From Pachyseris speciosa (lineage: Eukaryota > Cnidaria > Anthozoa > Scleractinia > Pachyseridae), in contig JAEMWC010000001.1 of NCBI GenBank assembly GCA_016490735.1, positions 4,272,501 to 4,336,500 on the forward strand: a stretch of 64,000 nucleotides of DNA. Reading direction: 5' to 3'. This document shows positions 23,044 to 35,160 of this stretch, in pieces (position 1 is the first letter of the stretch; each line of letters begins with the position of its first letter). The notes beneath the pieces were generated by a model that was not told the origin of the DNA, made no database searches, and was given only the letters and a program-made list of their open reading frames with translations. Made by a program: the position numbers and the translations under genes.

Positions 23044-23944
23044 TGAGTCAAGGTTTCGTGGTAGGCGATAGGGTAGTCACGTCTCTTCAGTTCTCTTTAT
23101 TAGACTACATTTTCTGTGTTTGTTTCTCGACTATCCCGCGTATTGAAGTCTTCTAGAGCTTGTGGCTCGTTTTGAGCTTCTTGTAGGACTTCTGACACGG
23201 AATCCAGCCTTTTGAAATGAAGCCTAATTCGACCGACTTGCTTCTTATCTGTCACCCTTTTATCAGACATCCAAGGTCTTGTAAGGAAAGGTGTCCTTGC
23301 CTTCCTCTCTCTTGTCTGCAAGATCTTTAATGTACAGGCTGTGATGCTTGATGATTGTCTTATATCAGGGTATGCTTTCATTCACTCCTTTGACCCCTGC
23401 TCTTTCTTGGAGACATCAGCGTTCGGTAAAGATTTTCAGAAAATAAGGTCCTTGGGTCATTTGTCTTCACGGATAACTCGTACAGGTTTTTACTGGTGCT
23501 TGTGTAACGTGTGGCCCTGTAATTATGCAAGAAGGTCTACAGCTCTCTTCTCCCTTTTATACTTTCAATGTGGGCATTGTTTTAGCAGCTCTTGTTTGGG
23601 AAAGAATTTCATTAAGCGTGTTTAGCTCCCCAACGTAAAATGCTCACGTTTTAATTTTCTAAGTGTTATCTCATTGATATTTTGTGTGAGCTTGAAAGCA
23701 ATTTCTGCTATTTACTTCGATTCTATTGTAGTGAAAACAGTGGATCCAGTTTGCCTTCATATAAAACTTTGTGTACTCTTTCTCTAGTTTACAGACAACG
23801 GGCTTAAAGTATTTTAAATGCACGTCAATGAACTCGGCTAATCAACCCTAGTTATATACAATATTGCATATTTAATTGTGTGGCAAAACATATGGGTTGT
23901 TGTTGCTGTTATACTGCTATGTTATTGCTAGGATCTAATCAGAA
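23044..23944. other. Non-coding stretch
   Basis: Open frames at 23100-23381 (minus) and 23341-23625 (plus) have no recognisable domain; nothing else seen. Confidence 0.4.
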
Positions 23945-24199
23945 TAAAAAAATAAATAAAATAATTACTTAATTATCCTCTCCCCTTAGGGGCTTTGTGA
24001 GAAACAAATAATTCAAATAAACTCAACATGATAAGAATCCCAACGGGCCGGAGGCAAACCAGTTGGCTATTTACAAGGATCACCGAGGAGTTGAACCAGG
24101 GAATACCCAGAACAACACCAGCTAGCGGCCAGAGCGGGATTTGAACCCGGGACAACCGCATTGAAATCCAGCGCCCTAACCGCTCGGCCACCTTGCCAC
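23945..24199 (-). mobile_element. tRNA-derived SINE family 2
   Basis: On the minus strand from 24199 the head reads GGTGGCAAGGTGGCCGAGCG and includes an A-box-like GGTGGCCGAGCGG and a B-box GGGTTCAAATCCC. A body with GTTCAACTCCTCGG, AAATAGCCAACTGGTTTGCC and TTGAATTATTTGTTTC follows, then an A/T-rich tail at 23945-23985. The head resembles a Ser/Leu-class tRNA. A 72-codon frame across it is not a gene. Confidence 0.8.
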
Positions 24200-24206
24200 C
24201 TTTTTA

Positions 24207-25127
24207 TTATAGACTGAAAGAAGTTACAGAATGCAGTATGATTTCTCTGACTTTTTCTTTTAGTACTTTGATTCGCCAGCAGTATAGAACCGGATTTAGA
24301 GAAGAATTGAAATAAACTGCTATGGCGTTAAATTGTATTGCAAAGCGAGCAGAATTAACGATCCCCCTGACTATTGTTGTCAACAGTGATAATAAAAATG
24401 GAATGTAAACAGAGAAGAAGAAAGCCATAGATCCACATCATGTTCGTCACAGTTTTCCTGTAATGAAGCACATTAAAGTTGGCAGGCTCACTGGTACTAG
24501 GATGTTGGCGAATTTGTGCAAAATGACGGCGAAGACCACGATGAATGCTTAGGTAACAAAGAGGTACTGCGAGGCAGCAACTGAACAAAATGACTGCCGC
24601 AAACAGCAAATTAACTCTTAAACTCCAAAACCAAGAAACAGTCCAAATTTCTGCGAGGATCCACTCCCAAAATCAGGATAAACACAATTCGTCGAAATGT
24701 CAAGACCACACGGTATCTCGAGCGAAGTTGAAAAGCTAGAAATCTGTCAGCGGCAATTGTAACTATCGTAAGAAGAGAAGCCGCAGAAACAAAGATGATC
24801 TCCTCCCGTATGAGACAGCTATGGTACAGTAATATGTGGGCATTTCCAAAATGATTGTCAAGTGGTACGTTATGAAAAGGGAAGAACAACAAGTCCAACG
24901 ACAAGATCCGTGAGAGCCAAACTACAAAGTAGAGCTTTTGACGGCAAATGTAGAGATTGGCACTGACGAAGAGCGGATAGGATGACAATGTTTCCCACTA
25001 CTGATAATATTGAGTTGATGGCATTTATAATGCAGGCCAAGATGTAGATAGTTTTTGGAAATTCCTGTGTCGCAGGGTAATAACAAACGCTGTCAGGACC
25101 GTACAGTGCTCCGGTCGTCTCTGACAT
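24207..25127 (-). pseudogene. Class A GPCR 3, pseudogene with four frame changes
   Basis: Starts MSETTGALYGPDSV and aligns along its whole length with GPCR 1 and 4. Breaks seen by comparison: a 1-nt loss near 24877 before ITYHLTII; a 1-nt loss in an A/T run near 24795 before SAASLL; a 1-nt gain near 24667 after FILIL; and a 1-nt gain near 24410 inside TM6. The four shifts cancel, so the two ends are in the same frame. DRFLAF, TNMMWIYGF and SSLNPVLYCWR are preserved. All lesions are single-base indels in short homopolymers, so assembly error must be excluded before calling it dead. Confidence 0.85.
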
Positions 25128-26157
25128 TTTCTTCAGACGATTTTTTTATCATCTGGGTGGAAATACCAGTTCTACTAAGCGGTTGCTTTTAAAGCAAAAC
25201 AGTCAAAACCTGGAAAACGAAAAATTGGTAAAGTTTGGCTGATTGAGCAATAGCAAAAAAATGAATGAGGTTCTACGAAAGTATGGATACCACGTTAAAT
25301 GCATTCTAAATAGAACCATAGATCCGACACCAAGCACCCTTACTGAGCTTAGTTTACATACGTTCGCACATAGAGAACGAGTACAACTCAGTAACGTCCC
25401 AGAATTCCCGTTCATACCTGTTAATTATCCACCAGCAAAAAAAAAGAGGCTCTGGTAAAAGGCTTACTGTGATAAAAAAACTTGATCTCTTTGGCCTCCG
25501 CAAAGTACTTCAGTGAAAAGTCTGAAATTCTGTTTCCACGGCGATAACTTAAGGAAAATGAAATTTATAATTTTTAGAAGTTGGATTGGTCTTTTGTTAT
25601 TGCTTGTGGCTCTCTGGAGAAGCAACTGATCATTATTTGACATGTCCTATTTTTCTAAAATCACTATCTTCCAATTACATAATAGTCATACCAGAGAGCA
25701 GGATTATTTTACTTTCAACAACAAGTTTCATACGCGCTTAACAAGACAACGTAATTTGCTTCACTTACGGCCTGCTGTCAGAACGGAAATAGGCTGCTAG
25801 CAGTCCGCCTTTTCTCTAAAATTCGTCGAGTTCTCATCCTCACGCATACGTTCGCAAAACAACGCGGTTTATGTGAAAGGGATTGGGGCGAGACGAGAAA
25901 AGACGGACTGCGGACTCTTCTTCACGAAACCAATTTCTGTGTCAGCCCAGCAACGGAGTAGCCGATTGGTCAATTCAGAGCTTTTGACAGACTATTGGCA
26001 GGCGGGTTAGTAATTCGGTGGGAGTGAGCGATAAAAATAGTCACAGAGTCAGTCACGACTTATCAGAATGGCAAACGAAGCTGTATAAACAGGGACCGCG
26101 CAGGAGGAGTGGCCGGGGGTACCAGGGCCCCCCACTTTTTGTGGAAAAAGTAATAAA
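25128..26157. other. Non-coding stretch
   Basis: No supported gene. At 25800-25960 a TCTCG/CGAGA-rich segment with AGACGGACTGCGGACTC words resembles one at 27840-27990 in opposite orientation. At 26097-26140 there is a G/C-tract repeat start. Confidence 0.35.
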
Positions 26158-26517
26158 TTAAGTAAAAGACATATCCAAAAAAGTACTTTCACGGGATAAT
26201 AGTGCTTGGCCAAAGGTGGCGGACCTCACGGGAAAACATCCAAATTTGTGATTGGTTCCTTTTCGATCCTGTCTGATGGAATAAATTTTGAAACCACTAT
26301 CTTTACAATTCATACACTTAGTTGTAGTCTTTTGTTGGGGTTCACAGACTAACGCGACTCCTGCTGTCTGCCCATTGTGTAAAACAAGCATATCTTTGAG
26401 CGATTTTCCTTTTCTATAAGAAATCAAGGGAGTTTCCTTGAATATCTCTCTGAGTAATGGTTGTTCTTGTATTAGATGCCATTTGTCCATTAATATGTTT
26501 TTTAAACATAGTAACAA
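26158..26517 (-). pseudogene. Penelope-like element C-terminal fragment (tentative)
   Basis: The frame carries KWHLIQEQPLLREIFKETP, PLISYRKGKSLKDMLV, then TKCMNCKDSG and a cysteine near GCFP. This pattern (W-x-L-I/L ... REIF ... YR...LKD-L-V followed by spaced cysteines) matches the region preceding the GIY-YIG endonuclease in Penelope-like polyproteins. Neither the RT nor the GIY-YIG motif is present, so it is only a fragment. Confidence 0.45.
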
Positions 26518-26522
26518 TGTGT

Positions 26523-26725
26523 GAGAATGAATATATGAAAATCATATATTTGAAACTGAGGATTAAAGAATGAATATGTAAATGATCATCGCAGTTATGA
26601 ACGCTACCTAAGCAGTAGTGAAAATAAAGCCTGAAAAAAAAAACATTCGGGCTTGTACTGGGTTTGAACCCATGACCTCTGCGATACCGGTGCTGCGGTA
26701 TCAACTGAGTTAACGACCCAACTGG
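26523..26725 (-). mobile_element. tRNA-derived SINE family 1, copy 2
   Basis: Minus strand. The head (26725-26648) has A-box TTAACTCAGTTGATA and B-box GGGTTCAAACCC, then a TTTTTTTTTTCAGGCTTTATTTTC body, AACTGCGATGATCATT, and a tail with TATATGATTTTCATATATTCATTC. Same body as copy 1. Confidence 0.75.
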
Positions 26726-26766
26726 AAGCTGGTCATTTTGTAGGTTCGTAACATACCCGTGAGTTT

Positions 26767-26910
26767 GGAGAATGAATAATAGAGAATGAATATATCAAAA
26801 TCATACATTTGAAACTTTTTTCAGGCTTTATTTTCACTATTGCTTAATTAAGTAGTGTTCATAACTGCGATGATCATTCACATATTCATTCTTTACTGGT
26901 CGCAGTTTCA
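26767..26910 (+). mobile_element. SINE family 1, partial copy 3 in inverted arrangement
   Basis: CTTTTTTCAGGCTTTATTTTC and AACTGCGATGATCATTCACA repeat the SINE body on the plus strand without a tRNA head. The preceding 26767-26815 repeats the tail words of copy 2 (GAATGAATATAT, AAAATCATA). The region is therefore an inverted pair, probably from successive insertions or a rearrangement. Confidence 0.65.
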
Positions 26911-27091
26911 AATTGAGCGCAGAAAAGGACGTCACTTGATTTTTTGAGTTAATAAAATATGTTAACTGCTGGACAAAGCTTATGAATTAAACGGAAATAT
27001 ATGCGTTTTAATTATTTTTAGAGTTAGTCCCCTCCCCTCACTTGAAAACGCGGGAACGGCCCATCCACTTTAACAACTGCGCCGCGGGCGA

Positions 27092-27520
27092 AGAAAAGCT
27101 AAATCTGTTAAAGATATCTTCCTTCAAAGGAAAGCTGTTGTGAACCTCCTCAACGGAGAGGACGTAATGGCAATCTTACCTACAGGATTTGGCAAAAGTG
27201 TTATTTGTCAGTCATTATTTTGTTTAGTCATCATCGTGTCACCATTGACGAGCTTTGCAAGTGATCAAATCAAAGACTTCCAGGATCTAGGTTTTCCAGC
27301 CGTAAAACTGGATTGCAACGAAGACTATTTAAGTTTAATCGCTAGAGGGGAGTATAGAGTGGTCATCGGTTCGCCCGAAACAGCCGGTCCTCGATAAGCA
27401 TTTTCAGAAGCTGCTCAAAGATACTACAAGACAATTTTACAACCGCTTGAGACTTATCGTGGTCGACGAATGTCCACACTGTCGAAACATGTTGAGTTGT
27501 AATTTTACTTCGTTTATGGT
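27092..27520 (+). pseudogene. RecQ-like helicase fragment
   Basis: Contains NLLNGEDVMAILPTGFGKSV with a Walker A (PTGFGKS), IIVSPLTSFASDQIKDFQDLG (motif Ia region) and RVVIGSPETA (motif Ib). After a frame change near 27394 it reads RLIVVDECPH, a degraded DExH box. This is the N-terminal half of the ATPase domain of the RecQ-like helicases that are frequent in cnidarian repeats. No helicase C-terminal domain follows. Truncated, frameshifted and with a damaged DEAH. Confidence 0.75.
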
Positions 27521-28129
27521 TTTGTTGTTGTACACTCAGTTAACTTATGAGAGCTGAATTCACAGCGGTAAGTTAAATTACTTGTTGTTTTTGCTCCTCG
27601 TTTCATCATAATACAAGCGCGTATAAAAACACTGACAGTTACGTTCTCAGTCTGTCTTTAAAAGATGTAGGGACGCGTAGTGCACTTTTGTTTGGTTATG
27701 TACCCGGTTATGTTGTTCCATCGGAATCCCTTTTGCAGGGAAATGAAGTGTAGTTAGACAATCTTTGATCTCTAGTGAAATAAAATTTTGTGGTTTTATT
27801 TAATTAGTTAATTAGATTAGCTTGACAGCTCCGATATCCCGAGATAAAACAGAAGAGCCCGCAGTCTGTTTTTCTACTCGCGCACCGCCCGTCTCGTCCC
27901 AATCCTTCTCGACCCATTTTTGGTGAGCAAGAACAGTCTTGAGCAAGAGAGTGTAAGAGAAAAATTCGAGAGAAAAACCGACTGCAGCAGTCTAGAACGG
28001 AAATTGCAAAGAGATCTTTTTAATACCATGGATGTATTGTTTTTAACAATTTTTCTATATGATGTTTAGTCTTTAAATGATGGTCTTAAAATCATTATTT
28101 TTAATTACCTTTTAAATTTAATTTTATAG
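27521..28129. other. Non-coding stretch
   Basis: No gene seen. 27840-27990 is a partly palindromic TCTCG/GACGG-type sequence related to 25800-25960. Confidence 0.35.
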
Positions 28130-28320
28130 TTGATATTAATGTTTGTTATATTAGTATTTTTAATCAAATTCTTAATTGTATTTATAATTGTTTTAGCATC
28201 TACTTTGTATATTTAGGTAATCGTGCTCAGGGCTCCTGTTGATAGCAGGATGCTTTTAAGCATCTAAAAGGATTACCCTGTGCCTAAAATTAAATAACGG
28301 ATTCCGTTCTGTTCTGTTCT
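28130..28320 (+). mobile_element. Probable LINE 3' tail
   Basis: Contains AGGGCTCCTGTTGATAGCAG, GGATTACCCTGTGCCTAAA and a terminal (TTCTG)n stretch, a layout typical of CR1/L2/RTE-like 3' ends with short tandem tails. No coding sequence. Confidence 0.35.
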
Positions 28321-31107
28321 TTTTCCGCTAATAGGAAGGTAACCTAAAAGAACTAGTTGAAGCAGTTATTCATTTTAAGCAAAATGACAAAGTTTGTCTC
28401 TGACACAAATCATTTGCTTCAGGCTCAGCATTGTTCAGTTGTTATTTATGTAATAGAAACATGAACATGTTGTAAACCATGAGAAATTTTAAAACTCAAT
28501 GTACTCTGAAAGAACCCTTACGAATGCTTTAAGTCTTTTAAACCGAGGTTTGAAAACATAATTTGATAATTTATGCAGGCTTATATGCATGCAGGCTTAT
28601 AGGCATATGCACCGCTGATAGACGTTTTGCTTCAAAGCGATTTGCTTCATAAAAGTCTTTCATTGATATTTGTGAGCTTGACAGCAACTTTTGCAAATTC
28701 GGTGGGTAGTCTTAAATCATTTTTTGCTTACTTTTGCCTGCACATAATTAAAATCAGTTTTATTAAAATTCAGTTTTACCTTAACTGAAATGTAAATTTA
28801 GTTTACTCGGACATATCACGGATTGTATTTTTAACAAGATTTCAGATTTCAACTCGCTTGTCTGTTTTTGTGGAGATATTAATGAAAAAATTTATCACCT
28901 ACAAATAATTGCCAATAAGTTATCTAAGGATAGATATCGTAATAGATTACATTGTTGTTTTTGGCATCCACCGTATTATTAGTGTGAGTTGTGTCGTACC
29001 TGCTGAATTTGAAAAGAGTAATCGCTTTTTGACTTTCCATTTATCTTTTCATTGTCATAGCAACCTCATAAACTTTCCAGCATTTTGTCACGTCTGCACA
29101 TCCCTTAACCCATTGACGCCTACACCGGCCGAACCTGCCGGACAAGACTGCCATGCTTCAAAACATTGCAACCTTCTCAATCGCACGAATATTGTCTGAA
29201 CTGTCAGTTGTGAGCACGAAATGGAATGTCCTTTAAATCTGAATATCCAATAAACGCAAGAAGCGTAGCGATTTTACCAAATATGGCCTTCTGAGTTTGG
29301 ACAAGAATGAAACTGACCGCTTTTAACGTCAAAGAGAAACCACGAAAATGCCCCTTTTTGCCTATATGTTTTTTAAGAAAATCATTGTCGAAAAACCAAA
29401 CTTCAACCATCATAACAAGCGTAGATACAGCCTTTTGTTCCAGTGTATCCGGGCTTTTCCGCCATTTTCAACATCTCGACCACCTTACATGCTGAAATAA
29501 CGAGAATTTTTTACAGCACCCGTTCCTTTCCCCAATTCTTTCACATATAAACTAAGTCTACAGCCACTCCGACCTACCTCCAAACATGCGTGCTTGTGGT
29601 CATCTTCAGTGCTCATAAATTCCAAAATATGCGGCGGTATGTCGAGAAATTAATCAGTAGTCGAGTCCCAAAGGTACTAAGTGTCCGACCGGCCAAATTT
29701 CCAGTTCGTCGAGTAACAAGCCAAATTCGACAACAAAGTACATCACCTCGCTCGATTCTTTGAGAAAGTGGACTCTTAGCTACCGTCACGCTTAATGATG
29801 CTCATCAGGCAGCCACTAAAGATGAAAAATGGCTGTAAAGTCAGCAAAAATCGCAAGCAAAAAGAATTTGGGCCATTGTTGTAGCTCTACGGATTAACAA
29901 TAGCTTTGTCAGAATGACGTTTTCAGAAACCTTGAGCCTCAAACAAACAAAGAGTCACAAAATGCTATGGACCGTTTATAGCTGGAAAATCACTCCGAAA
30001 AGGTAAAAACGGCTAGGAGTTAATGGCTAATAATGTTACTAAATTTGAAACTACGAAGACAACAAAGAGGCAGCCACCGATAAGAAAATGAAAACTCATT
30101 TTTAGGACTTAGCGAATGACAATTTTCAAACATCTTCGGATGCTTTATTAGAGTTCCAATTCCGAAATAAAAGATTGAAGAAAGCGGCAACATGTTTTAG
30201 TTTAAGACCATAGGTCATATTTCCGCATTTTTGGTTAAATTGACCGAGAAGTACTTTTCATTCGATATGATAAGAAATTCAGTGGTTATAAAGCTGATGG
30301 CAAAAAACTTATCTGTTTAGAATGGTTGAGGGGCTTCATAATTTTGAGAATTTCTACATTCACCCTCATAAAAAAGCTCAGTCACTGACTTGATTTGAGG
30401 TAAAAGGATTACATGGGGCTTTTTAACGTGAAGGTCTGGTTGAAGTTTATTTCATTTTTGTTCCTTTAAGTGTTGTTTCTATGAGCTCTAGGTGAATTTG
30501 GATATTAAAGAGTACATAAGCGGTGTATCAATTATAATATTACGTGAAATGAAAATGTCATCATGATTAGCAAATACCGAATTCTTGAGTAGGACAATCA
30601 CATCACTGTTGGAGGGCATATAGTTTATTTGTGGCCCTAGTAGAGTACTAGTATTAGGGCCTCAAAGGATATCAGTTTTTATATAACTGTAAAGAGATAC
30701 CCTAGTAAGATAAAAGCATCTTCTTCTTCTTTTTCATTTGCTCCCGAGCGGAGCAAGGGCGAAAATGATGCTACAATGGACACAAATAAACTATATGCGC
30801 GACAAAAGTGATGTGATTATTATTATTATCAATACAAAAGGCCAAATCGTACAAATTCATTTCATTAGAAAAAATGAGAGATATAGCATGAAACTATGGT
30901 ATGGAAAGTTGTTGCTACAATAAGATTTCATTTCATTTCATTTCATTGTTTTCTCCATTCAGATTATGTTAAGGATTACTTTAGTAATAAATACAAGGTA
31001 AAAAAAAAGTAGAATGGAGAGGGGCACGATATAGTGAGAACTAATTAGTGCCCTAAATAATATTTAATTATTGATATCTATAGTTTATTACAAAAAACAT
31101 ATAAGCA
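28321..31107. other. Non-coding stretch
   Basis: Several short frames (for example 28909-29199, 29307-29495, 30738-30923) have no recognisable domain. (TTCAT)n/(CATTT)n repeats lie at about 30930-30950. Nothing else seen. Confidence 0.35.
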
Positions 31108-31146
31108 CACACAGACACAGACACAGACACAGACACAGACACACAA
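31108..31146. repeat. (ACACAG)n microsatellite
   Basis: Six-base units ACACAG repeated five or more times. Confidence 0.9.
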
Positions 31147-32289
31147 AGATACATCATGGCACAAAGCAAGGAGATTAGTACTGAGCAAAATAATATTTGA
31201 AAATTGCTTGTTTAAAATTGCTTTTTGATGGAATATTGCGAATGGAAAAAGGAAGATCTTTCCAAAAATATTTACCAATAACAGTAGGGCAAAATTTTCT
31301 TATATTTGTCCTAGAGTGAGGAAGGAATAATTGTTGACAAGTTGCAGTCCAAAACAAGAGTTGCAGTCCAAAACAAGAGCCAAATAAAATTCAACTAGAA
31401 TCTAGTTTTGAATTTTTGCTAACAATGATTCGCAAAAAGACAGATTGTATTTAAAAAATGATAGTCTTCCTGTTCACAGGCAATGGATCTCTGCAGCTAA
31501 TCAGAATCAGGGCGGCAAATACATTTTCAGCCCGGGCATTTCCCGTTTGGCCCACAAAAAGGCGCGTTTTACAGAGAGCAGTTTGTCATTTGGCCACGCG
31601 TATTGATAATAATGGGCCTTATTTGCCTTTTGGATATGACATGAGTACAAAACACTTTGTTACCAATTGACCATCTTATATCCAATGTACAATCACGTAG
31701 TACATGTCACTGTTCAATGGACAGAATGCTGTATTGCTTTTTCTTCCATTAATGACTGATCCTCAGAATGTATTTCTAACAAAGGCATGGACGGAGAATA
31801 GTCTTGAGAAAAGAGAAATGAATCTACTTCTATCCATCATGAATGAAAAGTGTGATGTAAAAACCCAGGCAGGGCTGTTGGAAAGCAGAACCTTAACAGA
31901 TGCAACCTTAAAAAATAAACACGTTCATTAACACAGAATAATCAGAAAAGGCCAAAATCTGTGGTTTGCAACAGCCTAAATAATGTTCAAAAGCAACAAG
32001 AAAATCCGGTCTCGAACAAAGGCCTCCCCTTGGTATCACTGAACGACGAAAGTCCAATGTTGGTGCACTTGGCAGTGGAATCTGTCCTATTCATCTCTTG
32101 ATGAGTCTTCTGAAGAGAAGATACAAACAGTCATGGTAAAGCAAAGCTCGTAAGAGAGGCGGGAGAGGCGCGAATTAGTGAATTCATCGTGGAACCTTAA
32201 TAGAATTCCGATTGCTCAGCAGTTACTATGTAGCCTGGTACAATCTGCAAATCTATTGCAGGCTGCACATATAATTCACTAATTGGTCT
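31147..32289. other. Non-coding stretch
   Basis: Includes a short direct duplication GTTGCAGTCCAAAACAAGAG at 31341-31379. Frames at 31458-31670 and 31704-31931 have no recognisable domain. Confidence 0.35.
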
Positions 32290-33108
32290 GTTTAAGGCAA
32301 GCTGTCACAGTGGAGGACTGCTTTGCCAAATGGGTTAGGACACTTTGGGCGATAGCAAAAACGATTAACTTACATTTCCCTGGTACAGTCAGCTGTTTGT
32401 AGGATTTCTAGTATAGAAGCCCCTCTGTCCTTTGCAGCTGAACTTACTGCCCAAGAATGGGATGAGCTTTTAATGTATCAACGTCAATAACCGCTTCCCT
32501 CACTATGTCCTTTAATCTTTCCCAATAGTCGCTGACGTCACTGGCTTATGGAGGGCTTGAAAGGAGAGTAATAATGGTTGGGGCCTATTATCAACACCTC
32601 TCCAAGGTTTAGATCTATCTAAATAAGAATCAAGTCACGCTGCTGGGCATAACTTTCTATTGTGTGGAAATGAAGGGACAAAGAATTCCATAGAATGCTT
32701 GAAACTCTTAGGCCCAAGGTAGAAATTATTTCTGATCTATATATATAGTCAGACAGAAAATCTAGCAGCTTTACGGTACTAGGTTGAATGGGATCAACTT
32801 ATTTATCACACCAGCCCACCCATTTTCTCCAACATTACTTGTACTGATTCCGAGTTGAAGTTCTCTGGGCAGCGAGGACAATTGCTGCAGCTTGTCCTCA
32901 TAGGCCATTCGTATGAAGATCTTGCCTAATACCCTCCAACGGCAAGTAAGAGGATTGTTGCTCACTAGTGGGTTCTCCTGACCCCGAGGGCCTGTTAAGA
33001 GCCCTGTTGTTGTGGGAAGGAGTATGCGGGGTATCCATTACCAGCTGGAGGAGTTGGGCATAGCACGGCTGAGTTGGCCAAACTGGGCATACAAGGGTTA
33101 CTGTTGTC

Positions 33109-33800
33109 TTATGGTGTAATACCTTCCTTAGGCATTAGGCTATGAGATTGAATGAAGGAAAAGCATATTCCTATTTCTCTTGCCCATGTTAAGTCAGGGC
33201 ATCGATCGCCTCTACCTCTGGGTCGGGTTTGTAATTGGGTAAACCTGGGAAGTTGGTGATTGGTTCTGTTTGCAAAATGGTCGATCGTACACTGACCCAG
33301 CTTGGTTATTAATGTTTGAAAGTAGTTCTGGTTCTGATGCCACTCGGATGAGTCTAGTTTGGCTCTCGATTCCCTGTCTGCTATTGTGTTGAGACACCGC
33401 CTGGAATGTGTTCCGCCCTTATAGTGATTCTCTTTTGGAGACACCAACTCCACAGATGCTTTGGGTAGTGATCGAGGAGGCACCTTTAGGTCCACACATT
33501 TTGTTTAGATAGACAATTGTTGTGGTGTTGTCGATCCGAATCAATGCATGATCATTCTGAAGCGTTTTGGTGAAGGCGTTCACTGCAAAGGATGCTACCA
33601 ACACTTCCTTGCAGTTGATAAGGAGACTGGTGTCGTCCTGCGTCCATGTCTCCCTCGGGACTATCCCATTGCTTACCACTCCCCACCCTGAATTGGAGGC
33701 ATCTTCTTGAATTACTAGGTGTGATAGAGAGCTCCGAAAAGGGTTCCCGTTTGCAAGGGAGAGAGTGGACACCCTCCATGAGGAGGATGTGGACACCCTC
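33109..33800 (-). pseudogene. DIRS RNase H and linker (frameshifted)
   Basis: Two frames carry LVIQEDASNSGWGVVSNG and ALIRIDNTTTIVYLNKM, and then SSEWHQNQNYFQTL and NHQLPRF. The first is the DIRS/PAT RNase H, the second the conserved linker to the recombinase. Confidence 0.75.
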
Positions 33801-33956
33801 CAGAGGTATTTCTACATTGTTGACTAACTAAGTGTTTGTTCTTCTACAAAGGTTGAATCCCTTGACAATAAAGGGGGGCTTGAAGAACTGCAATTTTGCA
33901 GGACGTCAGCTACCCTATTATGTGCGAAAGTTGGCTCAATGAAGCTACTCGGCTGC

Positions 33957-35160
33957 TTACCAGCGACATTCCTTCTGAATTGCTACAACGTTTACTTGTG
34001 GGAAACGAAATCTCATGTCCGTGGAGTCCACGATGATTCCCTTGGATTCGATGACCTGTACAGGAAATAAAATTGATTTTTCCATGTTTATAAGAAATCC
34101 CAGATTCTCTAGAATGTGCTTTAGGGTTAGGATGTCTTCCCTGGCACCCTCTGAAGTGCAGTTCATAATGAGCATGTCGTCTAGATAAATTATTATCCGC
34201 TCACCCATTTTCCTCAGAATGCCTATCGGTTTGAGTACCTTGCTGAAGGTGCGAGGGACTAACGTTAGCCCAAATGGGAGACAAGTGAATTGATACGTCT
34301 TCTCTCTGAATTCAAAGCAGGTGAATTTTGAGACCTGGCATGTAGAAGGATGTTTAAAATACAGTTCGAGCATGCACATGAAACTCTCCTGGTCTCAGCA
34401 GGTCTGAAACTGTTTTCAAGTCTTCCAGTTTTGAAGTGGAAGTATTTCACAAACTTGTTGAAAGCTCGCGAGATTGGTTACTGGACGTTGTCCTACTCCA
34501 CCCTTCCTAGTCACAAGCAAGAGATTGCTGGAGAATCCCACACTAGGGTTGAAGGGAACCTCTACAATGGTTCCTTTTTGTAGAAGTTTCTTTTTCTCCT
34601 CTACTACTAGAAGAGTTTCTATGTGTGACGGTAACGGGGAGAAGGAATTCTGGACTACCAAGGACGATCTAGTAGTTCTACTTCGTAGCCGTGTATGGTC
34701 TGTAAGGTGTGTTGTGTAACTAGTTGCCAAATCTAATTGAAGAACTGCAACCTCCCTGCCACTTTCTGCGAATGAAAGCTCTGTGGGCGAGTAAGAAAGT
34801 GGAAAAATCATATCTACTGAGCTTACTTGGAATTTCATTTGGTTTGCTGAAGACCGTTTGCGCTGGAGTCTTCTTTCTGGGGTTCTTGTAACGGGATTGG
34901 TCTGTGAAATCCCTTGCCGGTTGCCATTTTTCCCGGAATGGAGCCTTCCTAAAAGGCTGGTGCTCGTAGGATGATAGGTTTCTGGCCTTAGTGGGGGCAG
35001 AGGACGCCTTGAAGGAATTTGTTCTTGCATGTTTGTAAGGAGTTTTGCCCTTGGTCGAGCTTGAACTCTTTTTAGATTGCACGGCCGTGGAAACCTTCTC
35101 TGCAAGATCACCCACAAGGGTATACTCAGACTTTTTACTCTCTCCAAAAAGGTCTGCATA
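33957..35160 (-). pseudogene. DIRS gag C-terminus and reverse transcriptase (broken)
   Basis: The RT begins with KKLLQKGTIVEVPFNPSVGF and NLLLVTRKGG, loses frame near 34430, and resumes with FKHPSTCQVSKFTCFEF, FTCLPFGLTLVPRTFSKV and the catalytic IIIYLDDMLI. Upstream (35100-34800) is a basic, S/K/R-rich gag-like part in two frames. Confidence 0.75.

Noticed and set aside
24120..24199. tRNA-Ser/Leu gene on the minus strand
   Set aside because: It continues into a SINE-type body and A/T tail, and has no proper variable arm.
34350..34719. Plus-strand small proteins over the DIRS RT
   Set aside because: Antisense frames of a degenerate RT.
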